This document shows, piece by piece, positions 1-5,907 of a stretch of DNA of 7,432 bases (positions within the stretch are counted from its first letter, which is position 1; every line of letters starts with the position of its first letter). The DNA comes from Chromatiales bacterium. GTDB lineage: Bacteria; Pseudomonadota; Gammaproteobacteria; UBA6429; Thiohalophilaceae. Below the pieces are notes generated by a model. It was not told the DNA's origin. It did no database searches and saw only the letters and a program-made list of their open reading frames with translations. The position numbers and the translations under genes were made by a program. The DNA lies in assembly GCA_027070385.1 (NCBI GenBank), contig JALXDW010000127.1, forward strand, positions 1 to 7,432, in the 5' to 3' direction.

Positions 1-82
1 ATTACTGGTTGAGAGTGGCAAAGTTAATATTAAAACTTTGGCGTTCTCTGCCGCTAAGGCTTGCATATTTCAGGTTTACAGT

Positions 83-87
83 AGAGG
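83..87 (+). promoter_or_regulatory. ribosome binding site of ccoN
   Basis: AGAGG lies seven bases upstream of the ATG at 95. It decides the ccoN start against the upstream in-frame TTG at 38, which has no comparable site. Confidence 0.75.
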
Positions 88-94
88 CGCGTTT

Positions 95-1552
95 ATGGCT
101 GCAACATCGCAAACATCTCCACAATCATATAACTATGATATCGTTAAAAAATTCACCATCATGGCACTTGTGTGGGGCATACTTGGTATGTTCACGGGGC
201 TATATATTGCTTCAGAGTTGACATGGCCTTTTTTAAATTTCGATATAGCTGAAATTACCTTTGGCCGGTTACGCCCGGTTCATACAACACTGGTTATCTT
301 TGGCTTTGGTGGTAGTGCGTTATTCGCAACCTCATATTATATTGTACAACGTACCTGCCAGGTTCGCCTCTGGGGTGAATTAATGCCGACTTACACCTTC
401 TGGGGTTGGCAACTGGCTGTGGGCTCTGCGGCTATCTCGTATATGCTGGGTTATACGCAAGCACGTGAATATGCTGAAATGGTTTGGCCGATTGATATTT
501 TAATTGCTGTTACCTGGGTTGCTTACCTGGTTATCTATGTCCAGACACTGCGTCGCCGTTCACAAGCTCATATCTATGTCGCGAACTGGTTCTTTATTGC
601 ATTTATCCTTGCGACAGCTATTTTACATATTTTCAATAACATGGCGATGCCTGTTGGTTTGTTTAATTTAAGCTCTTACAGCTTGCATGCAGGTGTGCAG
701 GATGCGATGACACAATGGTGGTATGGTCATAATGCAGTGGGCTTTTTCTTGACAGCAGCTTTCCTGGGGATGATGTATTATTTCGTTCCTAAACAGGCGG
801 GGCGTCCGGTTTATTCTTACCGTTTATCGATTATTCACTTCTGGGCACTTATCTTTTTATACATGTGGGTAGGTGCACACCATTTGCATTGGACAGCATT
901 GCCTGACTGGACATCGACATTGGCGGCTACCTTTTCTATTTTATTACTGCTTCCTTCATGGGGTGGCATGATCAACGGTATTATGACTTTGTCCGGAGCC
1001 TGGGATCGACTACGTTCCGATCCTATTGTGCGCTTTCTGATTGTGGCACTAGCCTTTTATGGTATGTCGACTTTTGAAGGCCCGTTAATGTCATTAAAAA
1101 GCGTGAATGCTTTGTCGCATTATACTGACTGGACAATTGGTCACGTACATTCCGGTGCATTAGGTTGGGTAGCAATGGTGACCTTCGGCTCCTTCTACCA
1201 CTTAATTCCACGTTTATGGGAAACTGAATTTTACAGCAAGCGTTTAATTAACGTGCATTTCTATCTGGCTGTTGTGGGTATTATTTTATATATCTCTGCA
1301 TTATGGGTTGCGGGGATTGGTCAGGGTCTGATGTGGCGTGCTTTTGATAGTTACGGCAACCTGGCCTACACCTTCGTTGAAACAGTCGAGTTTTTGCATC
1401 TTCCCTATTTGATGCGTGCATTAGGTGGGTTGTTCTTTGTGATTGGTATTATCGTGATGGGTTACAACGTCTACATGACCATCCGCAAAGCAAAAAATGA
1501 GAAAGCAGAATTTGAAGCAAAGATTGCCGCTAAAATGGCAACAGCACAGTAA
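95..1552 (+). CDS. ccoN: cbb3-type cytochrome c oxidase subunit I (catalytic, CcoN/FixN)
   Basis: Catalytic subunit of the high-affinity cbb3 oxidase: reduces O2 to water at a haem b3-CuB centre in the inner membrane while pumping protons. The 485-residue product is the usual size for CcoN and is almost entirely membrane-spanning. Visible ligands are H63 (RPVHTT) and H352 for low-spin haem b, H350 for haem b3 (GHVHSG), and H212 (YGHNAVG), H262 and H263 (GAHHLHW) for CuB. Y256 lies six residues before the HH pair, where the C-family cross-linked tyrosine sits. Ligand spacing matches the published Pseudomonas stutzeri CcoN numbering to within a few residues. The [11 protein letters not shown] loop is also typical. 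The tail is short and charged. An in-frame TTG at 38 would add 19 residues, but the ATG at 95 is preceded by AGAGG at a good distance, so it is preferred. First gene of the ccoNOQP set; ccoO follows after 20 nt. Confidence 0.98.
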   Translation: MAATSQTSPQSYNYDIVKKFTIMALVWGILGMFTGLYIASELTWPFLNFDIAEITFGRLRPVHTTLVIFGFGGSALFATSYYIVQRTCQVRLWGELMPTYTFWGWQLAVGSAAISYMLGYTQAREYAEMVWPIDILIAVTWVAYLVIYVQTLRRRSQAHIYVANWFFIAFILATAILHIFNNMAMPVGLFNLSSYSLHAGVQDAMTQWWYGHNAVGFFLTAAFLGMMYYFVPKQAGRPVYSYRLSIIHFWALIFLYMWVGAHHLHWTALPDWTSTLAATFSILLLLPSWGGMINGIMTLSGAWDRLRSDPIVRFLIVALAFYGMSTFEGPLMSLKSVNALSHYTDWTIGHVHSGALGWVAMVTFGSFYHLIPRLWETEFYSKRLINVHFYLAVVGIILYISALWVAGIGQGLMWRAFDSYGNLAYTFVETVEFLHLPYLMRALGGLFFVIGIIVMGYNVYMTIRKAKNEKAEFEAKIAAKMATAQ

Positions 1553-1558
1553 TAGTTT

Positions 1559-1563
1559 AGGAG
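1559..1563 (+). promoter_or_regulatory. ribosome binding site of ccoO
   Basis: AGGAG lies nine bases before the ccoO ATG at 1573, in the 20-nt gap after ccoN. It is the strongest Shine-Dalgarno match in the cluster. Confidence 0.8.
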
Positions 1564-1572
1564 CTTTACAAA

Positions 1573-2322
1573 ATGAAACATGAAACGATAGAAACCAATG
1601 CTGGCTGGCTGATTGCTTTAACATTTATTGTCATTAGTATTGGTGGCTTGGCAGAAATTGTACCACTGTATTTCATTGAAGATACCGTAGAAGAAGTCAA
1701 GGTTGCAGGTGTTGAAACCATTCGACCTTATACACCTCTGGAAGTGCGTGGGCGTGACATATACATGCGTGAAGGTTGTTACCTGTGCCATTCACAGATG
1801 ATTCGTCCGTTTCGCGATGAAGCTTTGCGTTATGGGCATTATTCATTGGCGGCCGAATCCAAATATGATCATCCATTTCAGTGGGGTAGTAAACGTACCG
1901 GTCCTGACCTTGCTCGGGTTGGTAAGAAATATTCAAATCAGTGGCATGTACAACATTTGTTAAAGCCACGTTCGGTTGTACCTGAATCGATTATGCCGAA
2001 CTACCCCTGGTTGTTAAAAAACAAACTGGAATACAAGGATATCGAAGCACGTTTAAAAGCATTGAAGATGGTTGGTGTGCCTTATTCAGTTACCAAAGCA
2101 GATTATGACAACAACGTAAAACGTTTTGGTAAAGATGTTGCAAAAATGCTGGATGCCAATCAGGCAGAAACAAACCTGATGAATCAGGCTTTAACGAATA
2201 ATTATGATGGTAATAAAACCAGCATAACAGAAATGGATGCTCTGGTTGCTTACTTGCAAGTGCTTGGTACCATGGTAGATTTCAAGAAATTTGATGACGG
2301 ATATTTTTCAACATTCCGTTAA
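1573..2322 (+). CDS. ccoO: cbb3-type cytochrome c oxidase subunit II (mono-haem cytochrome c, CcoO/FixO)
   Basis: Membrane-anchored c-type cytochrome that passes electrons to the haem b centres of CcoN. The 249-residue product has one N-terminal membrane span at about residues 11-33 and a periplasmic domain. The haem c site is C69-Y-L-C72-H73, inside the family signature [15 protein letters not shown]141 in [10 protein letters not shown] is the expected distal ligand. The blocks [11 protein letters not shown] and GPDLARVG are also characteristic. The C-terminal part, about residues 155-220, carries a lysine/asparagine-rich stretch before the conserved [11 protein letters not shown]; this makes it longer than the most compact (~200 residue) CcoO proteins but within the family range. 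Start at 1573 is fixed by AGGAG nine bases upstream. It sits directly behind ccoN and is presumably co-transcribed with it. Confidence 0.98.
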   Translation: MKHETIETNAGWLIALTFIVISIGGLAEIVPLYFIEDTVEEVKVAGVETIRPYTPLEVRGRDIYMREGCYLCHSQMIRPFRDEALRYGHYSLAAESKYDHPFQWGSKRTGPDLARVGKKYSNQWHVQHLLKPRSVVPESIMPNYPWLLKNKLEYKDIEARLKALKMVGVPYSVTKADYDNNVKRFGKDVAKMLDANQAETNLMNQALTNNYDGNKTSITEMDALVAYLQVLGTMVDFKKFDDGYFSTFR

Positions 2323-2326
2323 AACT

Positions 2327-2361
2327 TTGTTCTATATCATTTTGGGATTGTAGCAGAACAA
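2327..2361 (+). repeat. short inverted repeat ahead of ccoQ
   Basis: TTGTTCT (2327-2333) and AGAACAA (2355-2361) are perfect inverted copies separated by 21 bases. They fill most of the ccoO-ccoQ gap, and the second arm ends one base before the ccoQ ATG. With only two G-C pairs and a long loop, an RNA hairpin would be weak, so chance cannot be excluded. Confidence 0.35.
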
Positions 2362-2362
2362 T

Positions 2363-2539
2363 ATGTTAGCCGACTTTTTTAACTGGTTTACGCATCTGGA
2401 AAATACTAAACCTTTTGCGTTAGTGCTTTTCTTTGTAACCTTTGTCGGCATTATTATTTATGTTTACAGTAATAAAAAACGTAATAAGCGTCTGGAATCG
2501 TATAAAAACATTCCATTCGAAGAAGATGAAAAAGATTAG
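2363..2539 (+). CDS. ccoQ: small cbb3 oxidase subunit IV (CcoQ/FixQ)
   Basis: A 58-residue product with one membrane span (about residues 17-35, PFALVLFFVTFVGIIIYVY), a basic cytoplasmic stretch (SNKKRNKR) and an acidic tail. The tail motif SYKNIPFEED resembles the (A)xxPFxDD ending typical of CcoQ. In other bacteria CcoQ stabilises the association of CcoP with the CcoNO core and is not catalytic. Size, topology, tail and position between ccoO and ccoP all agree. The gene begins 40 nt after ccoO and ends 13 nt before ccoP. No convincing Shine-Dalgarno precedes the ATG, and a 7-bp inverted repeat (2327-2333 with 2355-2361) ends one base before it. Translation may therefore be weak or coupled to its neighbours. 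No alternative function is suggested. Confidence 0.93.
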   Translation: MLADFFNWFTHLENTKPFALVLFFVTFVGIIIYVYSNKKRNKRLESYKNIPFEEDEKD

Positions 2540-2552
2540 AGAGTAAGAGATT

Positions 2553-3485
2553 ATGGCGACAGACAGCAATAAATCACAGAGCAAAAAATCCGCAGTACAA
2601 ACCACGGGTCATGCCTGGGATGGTGACATTCAGGAATTTAATAATCCCTTGCCAAACTGGTGGGTGTGGGCATTCTATGCAACGATAGTCTTTGCACTTA
2701 TTTATTGGGTTTTTTATCCCGCCTGGCCGATTGGTCGTGACTACACCAAAGGTGTGATGAATGATATTGAATACACCACTGCTGACGGCAAACAGGTTAA
2801 AAGGCACTGGAATACCCGTTCCTTATTTGAAAAAAATATGCGTGAAGCAACCCTTGCACAGCAGAAATATCTCGATCAACTTGCTTCTTCCAGCATAGAA
2901 GAAATTGCAAAAGATGAAGAAAAGAGTAATTTTGCTTACTCAATGGCAAAAGTACTGTTTGCCGATAACTGTGCAGCCTGCCATCAGGCTGGTGGAGCAG
3001 GTGTTATCGGTTCTTACCCTAATCTTGCAGATGATGATTGGTTATGGGGTGGTAAGTTCGAGCAAATTAAAACCAGTATTACCGGTGGACGTAATGGTAT
3101 CATGCCTTCATTTCAGGCGAAGTTAACTGCAGCACAGTTGGATGATGTTGCTGAATTTGTACTGAGCCTGTCAAAACATGAAACGGATGCTGCCAAAACT
3201 GCTCGTGGTAAGGAAATTTTCACGGGACAAAAAGGCGGTTGTTTTTATTGTCATACCAAAGCAGGGACAGGTTCAACGACAAGTGGTGCTGCAAATTTAA
3301 CAGACAGTGTTTGGACACTGGCTAACGTACCGGCTGCCGATACACTTGAAGCAAAGAAAGCCGCAGTTAAGGCTGTGATTAAGCATGGCGTTAACCGTAA
3401 AATGCCTGCATGGGATAAGCGTTTAACAGAAACACAAATTAAAATCCTTGCTTTTTATGTACATCAATTAGGTGGCGGTAAGTAA
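2553..3485 (+). CDS. ccoP: cbb3-type cytochrome c oxidase subunit III (di-haem cytochrome c, CcoP/FixP)
   Basis: Membrane-anchored di-haem cytochrome c, the entry point for electrons into the oxidase. In the 310-residue product, the N-terminal FixP region has the signature AWDGDIQEFNNPLPNWW (21-37) and one membrane span at about 36-56, ending in YPAWP. Two periplasmic cytochrome c domains follow: C140-A-A-C143-H144 with candidate distal ligand M184 (GIMPSF), and C230-F-Y-C233-H234 with M284 (KMPAW). Both haem sites and both methionines are intact. A single N-terminal span resembles FixP more than the two-span CcoP described in P. stutzeri. Purine-rich AGAGAG (2538-2543), overlapping the ccoQ stop, lies nine bases from the ATG and can serve as a ribosome binding site. 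Last of the structural genes; a 94-nt spacer with an inverted repeat follows. Confidence 0.98.
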   Translation: MATDSNKSQSKKSAVQTTGHAWDGDIQEFNNPLPNWWVWAFYATIVFALIYWVFYPAWPIGRDYTKGVMNDIEYTTADGKQVKRHWNTRSLFEKNMREATLAQQKYLDQLASSSIEEIAKDEEKSNFAYSMAKVLFADNCAACHQAGGAGVIGSYPNLADDDWLWGGKFEQIKTSITGGRNGIMPSFQAKLTAAQLDDVAEFVLSLSKHETDAAKTARGKEIFTGQKGGCFYCHTKAGTGSTTSGAANLTDSVWTLANVPAADTLEAKKAAVKAVIKHGVNRKMPAWDKRLTETQIKILAFYVHQLGGGK

Positions 3486-3520
3486 GCCGCTAGCCTTAAA
3501 AAACAGAAAAGGAAAATATT

Positions 3521-3557
3521 GGGGAGCATAAAACGCATATGTCGTATTATGCTCCTT
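3521..3557 (+). promoter_or_regulatory. inverted repeat / RNA hairpin between ccoP and ccoG
   Basis: GGAGCATAA (3523-3531) is repeated as a perfect inverted copy TTATGCTCC (3547-3555). After one A/A mismatch, ACG (3533-3535) pairs with CGT (3543-3545), leaving a seven-base loop, and two G-U pairs can extend the base outward. The right arm is followed by TTGTCTGC and not by a T-run, so this is not a standard intrinsic terminator on the + strand. It sits at the junction of structural and assembly genes. Possible roles are 3'-end protection or processing of the ccoNOQP message, partial attenuation, or a protein-binding palindrome. The pairing is seen; the function is inferred. Confidence 0.6.
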
Positions 3558-3579
3558 GTCTGCTATATAAATAGATACC

Positions 3580-5037
3580 ATGAGCGAAGTAGCCACCTCT
3601 CAGCCTGAATCTTCTTCGGCACAGCAGCAACGTATTCCTATCTATCCCCGCTCGGTTAAAGGGTTTTATCGCCGAATAAAATCATCTATTGTTATTCTCG
3701 CCTACAGTGTTTACTTTTTATTACCCTGGTTACGTTGGGACCGTGAAAACGGGCCTTCTCAGGCTGTTATTTTCGATATCAACGCGCGTCGCTTTGATAT
3801 CTTTGACTTAACCATTTATGCACAGGATATTTTCTGGCTGGCTCTGTTCCTTGCCTTTGCTGCACTGTTTTTATTTTTTATTACGGGTATTGCCGGTCGG
3901 GTATTTTGTGGTTATTTTTGTTTTCAAACCTTATGGACTGATGTGTTTATGCACATCGAACACTGGGTACAAGGCGAACGTCCTGCAAGGATCCGTTTGG
4001 CAAAATCAAAATGGACAGCAGAGAAAATATTTAAAATAGGCCTAACGCATTTTTTATGGCTACTTGTTGCTTTTCTTACCGGTCTTGCTTTTACCCTGTA
4101 CTGGGGTAATGCGCCGGATCTGATAGTCGATATTTTTACATTCAATGCACCCCTTGCTGCCGGTGTAACGATTTTATTCCTTACCCTAACAACCTATGTA
4201 ATGGCCGGTATAGCAAGAGAACAGGTTTGCACCTATATGTGCCCTTATGCACGTTTTCAAAGTGCTATGTTCGATTCAGATACCATTATTGTTGCTTACG
4301 ACTCTGTCCGTGGTGAAGGCAAAAAAGGCCGGCATAAGCCGAGTAAAGAATTAATTAAACGTGAAAACCGGCAACAACAAGGTTATGGCGATTGTGTTGA
4401 TTGTGGTTATTGTGTTCAGGTTTGCCCAACAGGTATTGATATTCGAAATGGGCTGCAATACCAGTGTATAACCTGCGCACTTTGTATTGATGCTTGCGAT
4501 ACGATAATGGATTCTGTGGGATATCCAAAAGGTTTGATTCGTTATTCTTCAGAAAATGAAGCACAAGGCGGAAAAACCAATATTTTTAAACCAAGAACGA
4601 TAGTTTATGGTTTGGTCATGGTGGTGATTGCCGTTCTTTTCTTCTGGGGACTCACGACCCGGTCAGTGGTTGATATCAGTGTACGTCAGGTACGTCAGCC
4701 TTTGTTTGTAATGCTGTCAAATGGTGATATCCAGAACCGTTATGATATTAAAATAAATAATAAGGCAGCCAAGCCGATGACTTTGGTTGTCTCGTTGCGT
4801 GGACTTCAAGGTGCAAAACTTGATTTGGGGCGTTTTGATAAAGTACATATTGCAGCGGGTGGCAGCTCAACTCTGCATGTGAATGTAAGAATGCCCACCA
4901 AAGAAATTACCAGGGAAAATCAGGATTTTGAATTTATTATTTCCAATCTGAATAAAAAAGATAACTTATGGATACATGAAAGTAATTTCTTTGCACCCAA
5001 AAAATATATAAAACAATCACCTCAAGGGGCTCAATAG
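3580..5037 (+). CDS. ccoG: cbb3 oxidase assembly protein CcoG/FixG/RdxA (membrane polyferredoxin, cupric reductase family)
   Basis: Membrane iron-sulfur protein of cbb3 biogenesis; characterised CcoG proteins reduce Cu(II) to Cu(I) for the copper-delivery route. The 485-residue product opens with the usual IYPRSVKGFYRR block, then predicted spans near 33-51, 85-105, 153-175, 186-209 and 338-358. Two 4Fe-4S motifs lie at C272/C275/C278/C282-P and C296/C299/C302/C306-D, with TGIDIRNGLQYQC between them as in other CcoG. Further conserved cysteines are C217/C221 (CTYMCPYARFQ) and C110/C114. The latter reads CGYFCFQT, where CGYxCPQT is the form I know, so Pro is replaced by Phe at 115. A C-terminal Ig-like FixG_C domain (about 365-475) contains the expected NxYDIKINNK motif. 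The only plausible start is 3580; an in-frame stop lies 12 bases upstream and no Shine-Dalgarno is visible. Confidence 0.95.
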   Translation: MSEVATSQPESSSAQQQRIPIYPRSVKGFYRRIKSSIVILAYSVYFLLPWLRWDRENGPSQAVIFDINARRFDIFDLTIYAQDIFWLALFLAFAALFLFFITGIAGRVFCGYFCFQTLWTDVFMHIEHWVQGERPARIRLAKSKWTAEKIFKIGLTHFLWLLVAFLTGLAFTLYWGNAPDLIVDIFTFNAPLAAGVTILFLTLTTYVMAGIAREQVCTYMCPYARFQSAMFDSDTIIVAYDSVRGEGKKGRHKPSKELIKRENRQQQGYGDCVDCGYCVQVCPTGIDIRNGLQYQCITCALCIDACDTIMDSVGYPKGLIRYSSENEAQGGKTNIFKPRTIVYGLVMVVIAVLFFWGLTTRSVVDISVRQVRQPLFVMLSNGDIQNRYDIKINNKAAKPMTLVVSLRGLQGAKLDLGRFDKVHIAAGGSSTLHVNVRMPTKEITRENQDFEFIISNLNKKDNLWIHESNFFAPKKYIKQSPQGAQ

Positions 5038-5053
5038 AGATTATGGATTTTAA

Positions 5054-5878
5054 ATGAATAATTTATTGTTAACGCTGGCCAGTGGTGTTGTTTTTATTGT
5101 TGTTGTTCATAGCACCTTACGTTTTTTTACTCGTATTCGCAGTATGCCTGCTTTTTTTATTACATTAGTTGCATTGGCCAGTATTTATACTCCGTTATTA
5201 ATCAACGATTGGCCGGGTGTGGATGTTTTTGCGATACAGTTTGCTATTTACGGTGTGACTTTATATTTGCTGACCATTTTACATTCACAGGCAATAAAAC
5301 ATAAGCAGGATGTCGATGCAGGTAGAACAGTACAAAAAAAATGGCATTGGGCACCGCTGTTAATTGTTGGTTTTTTTGTGGTTGTTGTCAGTGTTGATAG
5401 CGTTTTTATAACCATTGCTCAAAAAGGAAGCGATTCGTTATTGCACAAGTTTTTTATTCCAAAGCCTAAAAGTGGTGGTGATGCCAGTTCCTATTTCCCT
5501 GGTATTATTAAACATAATTACCACGAAAAAGAAGACCAATATAACCAATACCAGAAACGTCTGGCAGAACAACGTCAGCGAGGTTGGGAAGTGAAATATG
5601 GCTGGCTGGCGACAGCGGTTGTCAATCAGCTTGCAACGTTTCAGTTATCTTTACGCAATGCAAAAAATCAACCTATTACGGGTGCAACAGTTAGCGGGGT
5701 TTTCCAGCGGGGAAATACCAGCAAACAGGATCAGCCGGTTAAATTAAAAGAAGCAGGCAATGGGCTTTATCGAGCCGATATTGTTTTAAAGTATCCCGGT
5801 CGTTGGGAATTAATTCTGGAAATTGACTCGCCACAAGGTGACTATGATTTAAAAGCAACAACGGTTGTGTCAGAATAA
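5054..5878 (+). CDS. ccoH: CcoH/FixH-domain protein with extended multi-span N-terminus
   Basis: Likely counterpart of CcoH/FixH, a small membrane protein needed for stable cbb3 assembly. The C-terminal half (about 145-274) fits a FixH domain: PGIIKHNYHEKEDQYNQY resembles the family's VxxNYYxKxxxYN stretch after the membrane span, followed by a beta-rich periplasmic domain ending in GLYRADIVLKYPGRWEL. Ordinary FixH proteins are about 150-170 residues with one span. This one has 274 residues and four predicted spans (about 4-20, 33-50, 57-77 and 99-121). Basic residues at 23-29 and 82-96 suggest N-out topology with the FixH domain in the periplasm. No internal Met allows a short FixH start. 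The start at 5054 has only a weak TGGA six bases upstream. It lies 16 nt after ccoG and 29 nt before ccoI, and position alone supports the assignment. The N-terminal part is unrecognised. Confidence 0.82.
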   Translation: MNNLLLTLASGVVFIVVVHSTLRFFTRIRSMPAFFITLVALASIYTPLLINDWPGVDVFAIQFAIYGVTLYLLTILHSQAIKHKQDVDAGRTVQKKWHWAPLLIVGFFVVVVSVDSVFITIAQKGSDSLLHKFFIPKPKSGGDASSYFPGIIKHNYHEKEDQYNQYQKRLAEQRQRGWEVKYGWLATAVVNQLATFQLSLRNAKNQPITGATVSGVFQRGNTSKQDQPVKLKEAGNGLYRADIVLKYPGRWELILEIDSPQGDYDLKATTVVSE

Positions 5879-5907
5879 ACAGCAAGACTTTTTAAAAACT
5901 TTAGATC

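Noticed and set aside
9..22. Possible FNR/ANR box TTGAG-N4-GCAAA upstream of ccoN
   Set aside because: The left half resembles TTGAT, but the right half matches ATCAA at only two of five bases. cco operons are often FNR/ANR-controlled, but the true site, if any, is probably left of this window.
25..66. Promoter for ccoN in the 94-base leader
   Set aside because: TAATAT (25-30) and TTGCAT (61-66) are weak -10 candidates, neither with a credible -35. Too little upstream sequence is present to decide.
38..94. Longer CcoN starting at TTG 38
   Set aside because: The extra 19 residues do not resemble a CcoN N-terminus, TTG is a poor start, and the ATG at 95 has AGAGG at proper spacing.
1697..1969. 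90-residue - strand open frame inside ccoO
   Set aside because: It covers the conserved haem-binding region of ccoO and has no recognisable features; antisense shadow.
3521..3560. Rho-independent terminator after ccoP
   Set aside because: The hairpin is real, but the right arm is followed by TTGTCTGC with no T-run, and the downstream genes are functionally part of the same locus.
4681..4698. Tandem 9-base repeat GTACGTCAG x2 in ccoG
   Set aside because: It encodes VRQVRQ just where other CcoG proteins have a similar basic stretch (VxRDRNPL type), so it does not look like an insertion; two copies of nine bases are best seen as coincidence.
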